Origin: Acanthococcus lagerstroemiae
Lineage: Eukaryota > Arthropoda > Insecta > Hemiptera > Eriococcidae
DNA length: 64,000 nt
Reading direction: 5' to 3'
Assembly (NCBI GenBank): GCA_031841125.1
Contig: CM063106.1
Location: 45,931,806-45,995,805 of the forward strand
Of this stretch, positions 24,158 through 38,200 are shown in pieces. Position 1 is the first letter of the stretch. Each line of letters opens with the position of its first letter. The notes under the pieces are model-generated. The model saw nothing but the letters and a program-made list of their open reading frames with translations, was not told the origin of the DNA and made no database searches. A program made the translations under genes and the position numbers.

Positions 24158-24800
24158 CTGGCTGTCGAATATGATCGATGATCAGTAAATTGCTTTAGTT
24201 GCAATATTGTTTTTTTACTGTATCATTTTCCAATAGATTTTAGTTATCACTAGTAGTCATTTTCATTAAAGCAACTTTCGGTCGATCTTATTTTAGTATT
24301 TTGAAAACAGTTTCGTACACTGAGTAGTGTAAATTTTGTGAGATTTTTCCGTGATATTAAGCGTAAAATCAATTATTATCGTTTACGAATATAAAGAGCT
24401 TGACACCCATTGTAATTTCGTAACCTTTCGACTATTTTAGTATTTGCATTTAATATTATTTATGTACAAATCGAATATCAAAGTTGGTTTAGTCTCGTTA
24501 GAACTTGTAATGCGAAGAAACCGAAGTTCAAAGGAATGTTTAAATTAGATTGTAAATGCAAGTCAGTGTGATGTACATATAATATTACGTTGACTTTTTT
24601 TTCGGACGTTTTTATTTGTTTCCAACTAGAAACTTTTCATTTGTGTCACCCTTGAATGTATGAGAATTGACATTTCATTTTGGACATTAATTTTCGAGGT
24701 CGTTTCAAACGTGAATTTCATTTAGAAGTATTTCTTTCTTATTATAGGTTGAATTTTCTTTAGTGTATCAATTTTTATTGTATTAAATAACGTATTTTGT
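24158..24800 (+). other. Candidate distal 3' UTR exon
   Basis: A pyrimidine-rich tract and CAG acceptor (ending 24157) precede DNA with a UTR-like look. The donor candidate is at 19033, eight bases after the SLBP1 stop. Alternatively it is the last exon of another transcript, because the first bases can be read as ten codons ending in TAA at about 24187. No direct proof from sequence. Confidence 0.3.
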
Positions 24801-24829
24801 GTGTCGAGCGGTGTTTATTAATTATGGGT

Positions 24830-25525
24830 AATTCAAAGAACACGATGATTTTATTGCTAGTCCCCCTCCCTCGAAAAAAGAACCGCTTGCTAATTGGTAG
24901 GGAACTATTGTGGGCATTAGAATAGATGAGAGCTATTCGAATTTTAAGCATCCGGTGTGCAATCTACCTTGCTCTTGTTCACTTGGTCTTCCGATTGATC
25001 TAGTTCATCGTTTGTTCATTAAAAAGAACCTTTGCTTTTGGTCTTGCTCATTTAAAAGTAGGGTTTTTGTACAAAAAAATTGCGAGTAATAATTTTTTCT
25101 AGGTAATACCCTACAACTGGAAATTAGGCTATTCCCAAACAATTTTTTTTTAAATCCCTGTTGAAATCCTATGAGATTGTTGATTGAAATTTAAACATCA
25201 AATAAAAATTCAATAATGTTATAATTCATAATTGTAACTCTGAAACCATTATGAAAGTTGAAACTAGTCTGGAAAGTGGGAAATATACAAAAAAAATTAC
25301 GAAAAAATAGATGACAAAGAATGAACAGGTTGATCAGGTCCAAAAATCGTGAACTAGTTCTTGTTCTTGTTCTTTTTTTTTGGGAGATGAACTAGTTCAG
25401 AACTAAGTTTACCAAATAGTGAACAAGAGCAAGTGAACAACTTGCTCTTCAAGATCAACGCCCTATGTCATTTTGGTTCTTCCCCGCAATATTGGTTACG
25501 AACGTTCTGGTGACGTCATGTGTCA
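24830..25525. other. Intergenic stretch, nothing recognised
   Basis: AT-rich with no supported exon or element. Confidence 0.25.
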
Positions 25526-25658
25526 CTGCTTTCCTGGACGACAAAAAATAATAAAAGTGAAAATTTTAATTCTGAATATTAAAAACGAGAGGTTCTCGAG
25601 AAAAAATGGTTAACACCATCGCCAGCTTTCAATATACAGCTAAAATCATATACTTAAT

Positions 25659-26196
25659 CAGGGACGTACCGAAGAGTTTTTGCAAAATTGTGAAAGTCCC
25701 AACTGATTCAACTCAAAATTCCTATGTATCAAAGCAAAAAAAAAAAAAACGTTTGTTTGACTTATTGGACGTTTTCAACTGATGACTCAACTCAAAATTC
25801 CCAAATATCACAGCAAATTAAAAAACCTTTTGACTAGTTGGATTTTTCTAACTTCTCAACTCAATTCCCAAGTGTCAAAGCAAGCAAAAAATAAAAATAT
25901 ATAAAATAAAAAAACTTGATTGACTTATTGGATTTTTCCAACTGATGTTGACTCAATTCAAAATTCAGCCCCCCCCCCCCCCAAAAAAAACAAAAAAACT
26001 TTTGACTGGTTGGATTTTCCCAACTTCTTAATTCCCAAGTGTCAAAGCAAGCAAAAAAAAAATTAAAAAAGTACTTTTGACTTGTTGGATTTTTCCAATT
26101 CCGCCTGACTGACATGGTAAATTCGTCCAAGTGCTGAGTGAAAAATTCCGAGGGGGAGGGTAAGTTTCCCCCTGCCCCAATATTGGTACATCCTTG
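25659..26196. mobile_element. hAT-like MITE with near-perfect 8-bp target duplication
   Basis: A 538-bp element starting CAGGGACGTACC and ending GGTACATCCTTG. The flanks TACTTAAT (25651-25658) and TACCTAAT (26197-26204) match at 7 of 8 bases. The interior has tandem-like CTTTTGACTTGTTGGATTTT words and a run of 14 C. It is inserted in a repeat whose uninterrupted copy is at 5145-5335. Confidence 0.82.
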
Positions 26197-26721
26197 TACC
26201 TAATCTCATCCCATTGTTTTTTATGCTGTTGTGTAGTGTTATTGAAACCTGCGCACCCCTTCCAATTAATACGCTAAGGAAAATGCCCATCAGATCTTGT
26301 ACGATCTTCTAAAAAAAAACAACCTGTGATTTCGTTGAAGTTGTTTTACGAAATCACATAGATAAAAATTATTCCTTTCTAGTGCGCTTATCAACAAGAA
26401 GTTGTCCTAATACCGATGAAGTGTTTAGATCTACAGTTAGGTATATTAGAACACATTTACCTTCGACCAAATATGTAAATACACTTTTCGAATTCATGAC
26501 CTTATTCTGTCAACGTTTTCGCATTATCATTTGCTCAAAACCATATACATATGCTTCCATTCCCCAGTAATGGCTTGTCACCACGGGGAATTAGGCTATA
26601 ACCTTTGTATCAAAATAATTGATCAAGGAAGCCTATGTCCCAGTGGGTGGACCGAAACATCTGTTTCAAGGCTGTATTTATTTATTTATACACGTGCTTA
26701 ATAGATACGTTTTTAAGAACA

Positions 26722-29700
26722 TCAATATTCTAACCAGTCCACTGAGAAGGTGTCAATCTTATCAGCTGCTACATGATACTTGCATTCAGACATTTTCTCA
26801 GTCACTTTCTTCGATACTACATCGTAATAAAACGAATGCAAGTTATGTTTCAGTGCTCGTAGCGAAGGACAATTGAGAAAAATTTCCTCAGCTAACTGAA
26901 TATGTGATTTGTGTTGAACCAGATGAGTCGTTGCCGGCTCTTTACGTGCAGATGTATTGTCGGTGATGTGTAAATATCTTAGGTTTTTCAAAGGGCTCAT
27001 ATCAGTCCACAAGTCGAGCGAGTGATGGCTATTGGGCCAGTAGACGCGAAGACCTTCTAAAGAAGACAAATTTTGTAACGCGGGAAACGCATCTACGAAC
27101 TGAAACATAAAAAAATAATAACGCATGCCAGTTGAACGTCCTTGAACTAAGTTAAATAATTTTATAAGTATAATTACTGAAACTTAATCTTAAACAATAG
27201 TTTATTGGGTGACTTTGAAACTTGGGCTAAATAAGAACTACTTACTCTCCAGTTTAAATTCACTACATGTAAATACTTCAAATTTGGTAGAGAAAATAGT
27301 TCGCTATATTCTTTCTTCGTTAGTCCAGGTATTTGCCCCACGTAGAGATGTTCCAACTCTGTGAAAAATCGCCGTAAATGATGGTTTAGCTTTTTAAAAT
27401 AGAAATAAGGTGGCTCTCAGGAAGTGACTCAAGTATCTAATTTTATAGATCTGAAAATAATTGATCTACTCTCATTTAAGTATACAAAGGAGAACATTTT
27501 CCGTGTTAGGTATTGCTTCACAGATGGTTACACTTTACACGTGGTTATTATTTAATGACTGAGTCAGTCAATCATTTATAACCATCAGTGAGAAGGTATA
27601 AAAGGCCGATACGGGCCCACCACAACAGACTATGCTAAGCGCCATAGTCATTGACCTCTCGAGGCGCGTGAATCTCGTGCTCGATGATGACATGTTTCGC
27701 GTGTGAATATTTTTAATCACGTGTTCGCGAATTAAAGGCGGGAAGCATTGAGTGGGAGATATTTTCGTTGAATATTTTTAATTGAATATTTAAAATTTGA
27801 TTGTTTAATCTACCTGAGACAAGAGAGTCCCTCGTTAGCAGGGCTGGAATGGAAGTTGGAAGTTGAAAGTTGGAAGTCAATTATACTCGTTATTCTTAAC
27901 TAGGAAGTTGGAAGTCGGAAGTTGGAAGTTAGAAGCTCAGAAGTTGGAAGCTGGAAGTGGAAGTTGTTTATTTTCAAATTTTTATCAACTTCTTTTCTAA
28001 AAATGTAAAAATTCGGACTCGTAGGGCGGTGGCACCCGTGAACCGTACTTCTAGCGTTCTAGCGATACTAGACCCATGCCTAGCTCGCAGGTTCGAACAT
28101 CGTCTGAGCTCTTAACTCTGAAGCATTTGACATTCGAGTTTAACTTCTGTGAATGTGAACTACGACTGGAATGGAACGGAGGTTGGAAGTTGAAAGGTCA
28201 GAAGTTGGAAGTTGGAAGTGGAAGTGGAAAAATTTTTTATTCCAACTTTTCCAGCCCTGCTCGTTAGACGTGACAGCGTCAACAATGGACCTCTTGTGTG
28301 TCTCGCAATTAAATTTGAGTATATCCAATCATTATTATTATTAATTTTGCAAATCTCCAAATCAAAGAATATCAGGTACATGGACATGTATGCTATTTTC
28401 ACTCGATACAGTCGACGGACGAGACAATTTCACATTTGTACTATTATGAATAGATTCTCACATGGCGGAATATCAACTGCTATTTCGCAAAAAGGGTTAA
28501 ACTAATTGTTTTTACCGCTAGGGCTAGATGATTGTTGAATACTTTCCTCTGTACAAAATTGTTTCATGCAAAAAGTTGTTGATGAGAATGGAATTTAGGT
28601 ATATAATGAATCTTTTAACAGCATAAACGGAAAATTGTTTCGCCTGTTGACTGCTTCGTGTGAAAATAGCATGCATGTCCAAGATGGGGTAGTTTGTCGA
28701 ATCTAACGCTGGTTTTAACGGTACAAATGTGAAATTGTCTCGTCCGTCAACTGCATTGAGTGAAAATAGCATACATGTCCGTGTATCTGATATTCTTCGA
28801 TTTGGAGATTTGCAAAGTTAATAATAATAATAATAATTGGATGTACTCAAATTTGATTGCGGGACACAAAGAGGTGCATCGTTGATGCTAGCGCGTCTAA
28901 CGAGGTACTCTCTTGTCTCATATCAAATTCGATTTGAAAAATTAATTCAGGATTGATAGGTCGATTGTGTTCCAAATTTAATTAGGAGACCTTGAGAGGT
29001 CCATCATTGACGCTGTCGCGTCTAATAAGGGACTCTCTTATCTCAGGTAGGTCAAACAATCAAATTTTAAATATTCAACGAAAATATCTCCCACTTAATG
29101 CTTCCCGCCTTTAATTCGCAAACACGTAATTAAAAATATTCACACGCGAAACATGTCATCATCGAGCACGAGATTCAAAAGCGCACAAATCTATACACGC
29201 GCCTCGAAAGGTCAATGACTATGGCGCTCAGCATAGTCTGTTGTGGTGGGCCCGTATCGGCCTTTTATACCTTCTTCAGTGTTAGTAATGAAAGAATCTG
29301 CAGGTATACAAAAAATAAAAATGAGTAGGAAAATGGATGTAGGTGGACTAAACAAGAATTACAAATGGACATGTGATCGGTATGCTTTCTATTAACAGAT
29401 AGAACATTACCTAGTATCAACACAGTACTCTGGAACAAATATTTATAGGAAACTCAAATGGGAAAACAAAGGGATTAACATTAATGGAAAAAGGATTACG
29501 AACCTAAGATTTGTTGACGATATATCGTTCTGTTCACCGAATCGCAGAGGAAACTAGCAGAAATGATAAGGGAACTCAGCGAAGAGATTACAAAAGAGAG
29601 CAGGTCTCACGATAAACATTCAAAAAACAAAATCATATCCAATAGCACAAAGGAAGGGACACTAGAAATGGGTAACAGCGAAATAGAAATTGTTCGAGAA

Positions 29701-32700
29701 CATACTCGTACATATCTCGGCCAACTATACTAACTTTTGAAAATGCAACAGAAAAGGATGAGATTAACGCAAGAATTAACAAAGCGTGAAAAAAAATTCT
29801 GGAGTCTAAAAGATATATTCAAAGGAAACTTTCGTTATAAAAACAAAAGCGAAATTTTCAATATGTGTGTTTTACCTGTCCTAATCTACGGATGTCGAAC
29901 ATGGCCATTAAGTGCAAAAATTTTGAATAAAATTAGGGTAACTCAAAACACAAGGGAGAGATCAGTGCTGGGGATAACAAGAAGGTACATGATGAGAATC
30001 TCGGTTATCAAAAGGAAATTAAGATTTAGTAATTATTCAGTTTGGTAGATCAAAAGAATTAGGAGGGGGGCGGGACACATCTCCCGTCTCAGAGACGAAC
30101 GATGAACCTATAGGGCCACCTTTTAGCAGCCGTTGGACGATGGGCGGCAAAAGAAGAAGAGGTAAACAAACATTAAGATAGAAAGACGATATTAATAAAT
30201 TTCTAAAAAGTAACAACTTCAAAAGAATAGCCAGGAATAGGGATGAATAATGGGAGTGTTTACAGGAGACCTTTACACGGCATGGGTCAGGGGAGGAGCG
30301 AGCCCTACTTTGGGGCCGCTAATTCATTATACATATTATATAAACCAGTATTGTTTATTCCCCATAAAGGTTCTTTGGATTAAATAGAACATTGGTATTT
30401 GTAAATTTGAATTTTAAAACTCAAAAATCGTTGTCCCACTTATCGCCCGCCAAGTACTTCGTAAAAATCATTATTTATTATTACGATTTACCCTTTCATT
30501 TTGTTATTTGAAGGTTTGAGTTTGATTGTGATCTTTCACAAGAATAAATTGTACTATTACAATAAGAATGAGTGTATTTCTATTAAAACTTCTTTTTTTT
30601 TCTTCTGACTAATAGCTGAGCTTATTGAAAATTCAGCGTTGCTACTGGAAAAAGATACCAGTGGTTGAGTGTATACACTGGATACAGAATATTTGTCAGT
30701 AAATGAAATAGTAATGGTTTTCATTTCTAACTTAAAGAGTAGAGTTGCGAAGCTCTAGCTAAGCTGGTGAAACTGATTATAAGTGCATTTAGTCGAAGCT
30801 GCGAAAAGCCGGCACACGTTGAAGCCGAAGCTGAAAACACATGACATTTCTTAATTCATTGTAGTAGCTGAAATTGAGAAAGAGCAAAAAGTTGAAGCTT
30901 CACATAGAACTAAAAGCAGAAAGTAAATTCAATTTTTCATGTAAGTTTTGTCCCTTCCCCAGTGCGCTTACAACGCTAGCTGTAGGACTATGCTATAGAA
31001 TTGAGCCTCGCAACCCTGGCAGGAAATACTCTTCCAATTACAAAATTCAGAATAGGTTTCCTTACTTTTTAGACGTTTAATGCCGACGTACTCCATGCTG
31101 TATATGAAAGATGAAGCGAACGACGAATTGTAGTGTGAGTTTACGCTATTGCCTATAAAACTCTTTTTCGAACAGTTTTCACAACCGAACAGTTTTAAGC
31201 TTCTCAGTTTAATCTACATAAAAAACATAACCACAGTAAAAAATTGATCATTGCATGCACCTCATGCTATAACCATCTACTTCTACAAAGGATAAAAATA
31301 GAAGGCAAAATACCTGAATAACCATTGCCAGAATTGTGGGGCTGTGCACAGGGCCGGATTTAGTACCCATGAGACCTGGTTCCCGGTGCCCCAACTAACA
31401 CAGGGCCCCGCCAAATAAAGAAAAATTTAAAAATGAGAAAATACTAGTTGTTTGCGATCGCCGATCGGTTACTCACATGCATGAGACATGCCGACTTTGA
31501 AAATATGACCACCTCTTGGAAAATTATCTATCGTAAAAAGTAGAGAGGGGGCTCCACCAAGCTTGAGTCCCGGAGCTCAAAAATTCTAAATCCGACCCTG
31601 GCTGTGCTAGTCTCTTAGCCCAACTTACTTCAGCCTTTTTACTATCACCTCCATGTCTTAGTTACGTACTCATTACGTAGCTATTTTATTAAGATTATGA
31701 CCATCATGATTGCGCCAACTAGTGGGTAGGTAAGTAAATTATCAAGTTCATATGAGTTACAGAACAGCCTACTTATTCTAGAGCACTTGGAAAGAACTAA
31801 GTATGGATATCTGCCATCTTGAATCCAACCGCGCCCGTCGATGCCGAATCCGACTATACGGAGCTCGCGGGAGCGTACCAGGTAGTCAATTCGGCATCGA
31901 CGGGTGCGGTTGGACTCAAGATAGCGGATCTCCATGCTCGGTTGTTTCCAGGTGCTTTACTTATTCATAGCGATCTGCCACAAAACAAATTTACTAAGAA
32001 AAATCATAAAATCGAGATGATCACCTGGTTAATCCAAATGTACTGTAATATCTCGTCTGTACTGTTAACGATCTCTAAATGTCTCAAATTACGAAACGTC
32101 GTCAGGAAAACTTTGGCAGATTCAGAGGGGTAGTCCTTCCAGTCCCAAGGAGAATATTTCAGCGATAGGCTTCTTAATTTATTATTTGTTGGTATTACAT
32201 ACTCATCTTCATCTCTGAATATCCAACGTGATTTCTTTTCAATGTGAATCTCCTGGGCGTCTATTTTAAATGTTTCCAAGGCAGATGTAGCAAGTTTACC
32301 AAACTGGGGTAAGGTCAAGAATATTTTGTCGTGCGTGCTGATATCCAAGTGATGTAAATTAGGACAGGTATCCAGCAAGCACATCAGCGAATTAGTCATG
32401 AATTCTCCCGTACACGCGCTGTATTTTATTGATTCCAAATGTACGTGTGTCGAAAGGAAGTTGAACAGCTTTTCTTCCATCAGTGGAAACGGGTGGTACA
32501 ATTTATTTATCTCCACTTCTTTTAGTCTGCAATAAAAATGTAAATTAATACATATAATATATCAGGAATATCAAAATGTAGTGTAGGTACCGTCAACTCT
32601 GGAGTATCTTGGATCAGCCGTGTGACAAAGAATGTACCAACTGGCTTACATCGTACCTATTATGAATTTCGACCATTAATACGCATACCTAAGTGAAACG

Positions 32701-35163
32701 AGAGCTCCAGGGATTAGTTCAAGTGGGAAAGTAAGATGGTATGTACACATATATCTGCTGGTGCATTCTAACTTACCCAACCGTTCCAAGATACCTCATT
32801 TGACGGAATATGATAGAATGTAAGTGCTGAGTAAAATATTGGAGATAGAAAGAAACGAAATCTCTCATTTTTAAAATTTCGTTATTTGTGAGAAGAGAGA
32901 TGAGTGATTTCCTATGCCGTCTTCAAGGGAACTGACTTCGGTCCGGGAAGTTACAGAAACTGAAAGGTGCATAATTTCCAAAGGTAAACAAATAATCAAT
33001 CAATTTTGTTTCAAGCCCTATACTAGCCTACTACTAGGTTCCTCCCTTCTTCCACCATGAATAAAAATAACCCGCGAGCATGTAATAAGTATGCGTATCT
33101 ATAAGTGTAACTCATAATACCTATATGCGTATACAAACACGAACCTGTGTAAATTAGTTGCAGAAATGATGAGCGAGTTTGTATTGTACACCGAAGTACT
33201 ATCGCCGTTACCGAAACTAATTTTAAGTTTCTCCATTTTTTCACCCGACAGTGCCAGTTTATTCATTACAGTGTCCAGCGTCAACAAATGAGAAATTGGT
33301 AAACAGCACTGTCTAAGTAATGCGCACTCGAACGGATTTTCAAGCACTTGAAAATGAATTGATAAGTTGATTACATTTGGAAATACCACGAATAACTGAT
33401 GAAGGGTTCGATTTGATATCCACGAGCTATCGACTAAATTTATTTCCAAAGATATCAGTTTTTCTCGAATGATTCCTGTTTTTACCAGGTGTTCCAAAGC
33501 CTTTGAATTGCGTAACAACGAGCATGAGCATGCCATAGTCATTTGCTGCAAGTATGCAGTTTCTATCGAAACATCTACAAGACCCCATAGGAGTCCATCG
33601 GGTTGTCGAATATCGTATATCAAAGACAAGTGCGACAAATTGTAACAATTCAAGACAAGGTTTTTTATCACCTCGTTGTTCAAAGCACAATCTGTTATCT
33701 TCAGCGAGTAAATCTTCGGGCCGAACTCCACCCAAAAGGATACCGGAAACTGAGTCAATTCAACTTCACAGAAATCCAAATTCAAATAATCACGTCCACA
33801 AGTCGCCAGTAGTTGCATGATATGCGATTTGTCGTAAAGGCCATAAAAGACGAATTTCTCCGACCGGTGACTTTGGCAACAGGCTTGGTACCATTTCCTG
33901 CAAACCAACCTCGCTGTTTTTCGGGCTGAGTTTTGTAGATATTTCATTATCTTCAGCAGCATCTGCACAAAATTTCAAATTGATAGTAGAGATATACTTA
34001 GGTAGGTACAACATTGTTAAAAACTTGTTGTTGGTAGGTACTTATAGTTACTTACAGAGAGGTTATATTATATGATTATTGCATGGTTTCGCATAGGTAG
34101 GTATCCCAGATAACTTGAAAATCAATATGCAAAGGGAAAGGAAGTGAACTTTAGTAAATGAAGCAGAGTTTTTCAATCGATAAGTACATTACCGAAATTA
34201 AAATCAAAACATGTAGGTAGAATTTGGAATTTCTCAAATTTCGTCTCATGTACTCCTGCCTGGAAATCATGGCGCTGTCGCAAAGTCCTGCATCTGTGTC
34301 AGATATGTGTTAGATCTATACCAGATTTGCGCTTGATCCTAACGTACATAAAGCGCCAATCACAAAATTGGCACTCAATCTGCACCAGGTACTGCATTCA
34401 TGTCGGATTTGAGTTGGGACCAATTGGCACAACTTTCGGCAATGGCGCATGCGTGCATTTTTAATGGGAAAGGCGCTAACGCGAACTGGCGCAATTTAGC
34501 CCTATGGTGTCATGATTTCTAGGCAGGCTATTGATCCCACTCTGAGAAGCTCTTTAATAGTCTCTGTCACGTGTGAAAGATGAGATTTTGCTACATTCAG
34601 TGTTCAATGCATGAGAGTGTACAATACATAAATAAATTTAAAAAAACATTTTCGCCGTCTACCATCAACGAAATCATCATCTGTATATAGACGTGCTTCT
34701 TGTGCTTCTTAATAATGCTTGAAAATTTGCCTTTACGTATTATTAAAAAGGTGCCTACTTCCATTGGAAGTTCATCCACGTAACATCTAGTATCACGTGT
34801 CAAAGAATTCGAGTCCATTGATTCATCCGATCCGCTCCTCGAACTGCGGTTGATTTTTCTCGAATTACTAAGGTCCATCCCCTTAGTAGTCGAGTCATCA
34901 TCAGCAACTTGTTCGGTTTTTGCATATAAGTCTGATTGGGCATCGAATATTTCCTGTGTTACGGATACAATGTAACTAGTATCATATGAAAACAAACTAA
35001 TTGGATATTCTCGAGTGTGAATCCAAATATCATTTTGCGTGACTGGTTCGTTTGACGATTCTTCCTTTTTTTCTGGAAAAATAAAACAACAACAATAATA
35101 ATAATAATAATAATAACAACAAAAAATATATATAATAACAGTAATACCTAACAATAATTTCAA

Positions 35164-35217
<54 letters not shown>

Positions 35218-38200
35218 TAAATAAATAAATATGATGAAACTGAAAAACTAACGTAATAAAAAGCATACCGGTACCCGATGCGTAAAATCCCACCAGTTAC
35301 CTGGGTAACTAAAGGGGACAAGGGTAATCTGAGGGTAACCGAGGGTAACAAATGGGTAACTTTTCCGCCGTGAATAACTATAGAGGGTAACTAATAGGGT
35401 AGTATCCCGCCATTTACCCAGGTAACTAAAAAAGAACAAGGGTAATCTGAGAGTAAACTGAGGGTAACAAATGGCGGTAACTTTTCCGCGGGTAACTGGG
35501 TAACTAGAGGGTAACTGATTGCGCATCGGGATAAGGAGTGTTCGTACAGTGAAGACTGAAACTAAATCTGTTGTTCCCAAGTAAACGTAATCTGAATGAT
35601 ATAGCGTGTACCTGTGTACCTAAGGAAGTTATAATAAAAGTACATTTCTGCACCTGCATATGCGAAAAGTTTCAGTGTACAGTTAGTCCTGGACTTTCTT
35701 CTGTATGTTGGCTGATTTTCAAAAGAACAGCATGCACAATTTTTGATTTCGGAAAGAAAGGCCCAGAGATTCATCTCATCAAAAACCGTGTTGCAGCGTT
35801 AATAATAATCAAATACTAACACGATGTATATACCTCCATCAAGTAAAAGACCATATTTGAAAAAAATTGACCGTGAAATTTGGATAACAATGAAAACTTT
35901 TTCAATTTGACGACCGCGCAAGGAAACAAAAAATGTACTGTCAACTGGGGTAATATCGGACACTGGTGGTAATTCGGATTCCGCAACAAAGTGGGCGGCA
36001 TCTAGTGGACGTTTTTATAACCAACGAAAGAGTGATGATAGAACGATAGGTCGATACGAATTTCGTGAATCAATGATGTAGTTTGATTTCTACTTCGTTT
36101 TAGTTTGGTGTTTCACTTTTCCTTACACTTTACTTCTGATTCTTTTACTTTTATTTTGCAACTTAGTAATGATTTTGTCATAATAATATTACGAATAACT
36201 CAGCAGTTTGGCTGGACAGTTTTTGTTTTTTCACTCGCAAAAGCTCGTGAGCAAATCTCCCTGACGTCAATTTAATAATAAAACCAAAAAGGAACCATAG
36301 TAAAAAAACACAAATCAGGAAATCAGCAATAGTAAAACCTCCTTGATCACTCTTTCATTTTCTTATCAGTAAAACGATAGCAGCGCGCCGTAAGGCCTGC
36401 AGAATCTGAATACCGGCCGGTGGCCACTCATGACGTCATGACTTCTTATTTACTGATAAAGATACTCTAGCGCTCTTGCTGTAAGTCATGAATGACCGAT
36501 ATTACCACCGAAGTCCAATATTACCTCAGTTGACTTTCCTGATGACGATACTAGCGCTCCTAGAAGTCATGAGTACCAGTGTCCGATATTTCCCCTCGTT
36601 GACGATATTCAACAGGTAGCTACTGCAACTGCTGCGAAACCCCGGAAGGACTCACCTTGCCGTCACTACACGTACTAAGACGTGGGGATGCGAGGTGAAG
36701 GTAGGAAGTATGTCTGGCTGTGGTGCCCTCTTCTAATTCCAGATTAATGCTGGGTGAGCGTTGCCTCGGTCAGTAGGGTGTCCCATAGTGGTGACCCTGG
36801 AATGACAGCGCGAAACCGAAGCGGAGAGGCGAAATGGGGGTTCGGGCCAGCCTCAATACGTCCCTCTGGTCACTGATGCGATACTCGAAAAGGTAGTTTC
36901 CGGGACCTGGGGTGCGGTGTTTGGGGAACCTCTTTCGCATGTGTGCATCACCATACGCTCCACCAAACATAGGTAGCTACCAAGGCTATTAGAGGGAAGG
37001 TTGGTCCACTCGGGTAGGCAACCAGCAACAATTCTTCCCGTCTCACCTGGGCCGAAATTCACTTCATAGGAAAGTAATGGGAAAAGTGAATTTTTGTTGT
37101 GGAGGGTTAAAAAAAACAACAAAAAAAAACACTGTAGCCATGTAGCCAATTGAATGTTATACCTATACTGGTAAAAATAGTAGAAAAATACATATGTTGA
37201 GGGCATCAATTATGAGTAAAGATCGAAAAAAGCTGTATTTACATTGTGTGAGTTTCAATGCAATGACGTCATTGACACGTTTGCGCATTGCTAAGTGGAC
37301 CACCCTTCCCTCTGATATCCTTGGATAGCTACGATGCACCCGTACTATAACCTTTAGGCGAGAATATCCAGATAGCCTTTACATGAAAGCTTCATGGATT
37401 AGGGTGGAATGAAAACAGTCAACAAAAAACAATTTTACTCGGGTGTCAGATACGGCGCTAAAATGTTGCCTTTCGAAATAACAATAAAATGTGCGGAATT
37501 TCGTTGAAAAATATTGACATTCTCAGAAACCTAACATGATTGAATTTTCACATGGAGTTACATGTGATATCAGTAATTAACATACATGGTAGTTCGATAT
37601 AATATTATAGATATTTTCATTTAAATATTTATAGGTGATCGAAGTTAACTTTAATACATATCTTGGGGGAAGGGTCGTTAAATTAATTTAAGTAACATTA
37701 GGGTAGGGATTGCAGTCACGATAACAATCGAAAACGAATTAAGCGACTTAAAAACTCTCCGCACAATGTGAATAAAGCTAATTTCGTTCATTTATAAGTA
37801 TTTATATGAAATAAAGTATATTATGATAGTCGAACATCCATGTTAATTCCATGCAAAGCTCCATTTTTGAAACTTGACTCGTTGAGCCATGGGAAAATTT
37901 TAATATTTTCTAACGAATTTCGCACACTGTATTTTTATCTCCAAATGCACTTTCTAGCCCTCTCCGACCTCCTAAATTCAACTAGTTTTTTTTGTGTTTT
38001 TTTTCCGTTCCATCCTATTGGCCACCCTTTAAACTTCTGTTACAATCCATGAAATCAGTACCTACGCACGGAGACCAACTCTTGTTGGTATGCTAATCCG
38101 TAACTTTTTCGAGTTACCTACATAAGAGTGGCGAATATGGTCAACAATCAGTAATTGACATTAGGCTATGGGGATATATATGTAGTTTTATTTTCATGAC

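Noticed and set aside
28020..28110. Possible tRNA (GGTTCGAAC word)
   Set aside because: No acceptor, D or anticodon arm could be formed around it; it lies in the hAT MITE.
28076..28505. Overlapping open frames on both strands
   Set aside because: They are produced by the GAAGTTGGAAG repeats of the nested MITE and by the foldback arms.
34597..35293. Poly-Tyr / poly-Leu minus-strand open frames
   Set aside because: The Tyr/Leu parts are the (TAA)n repeat; only 35072-34759 is a true F-box exon.
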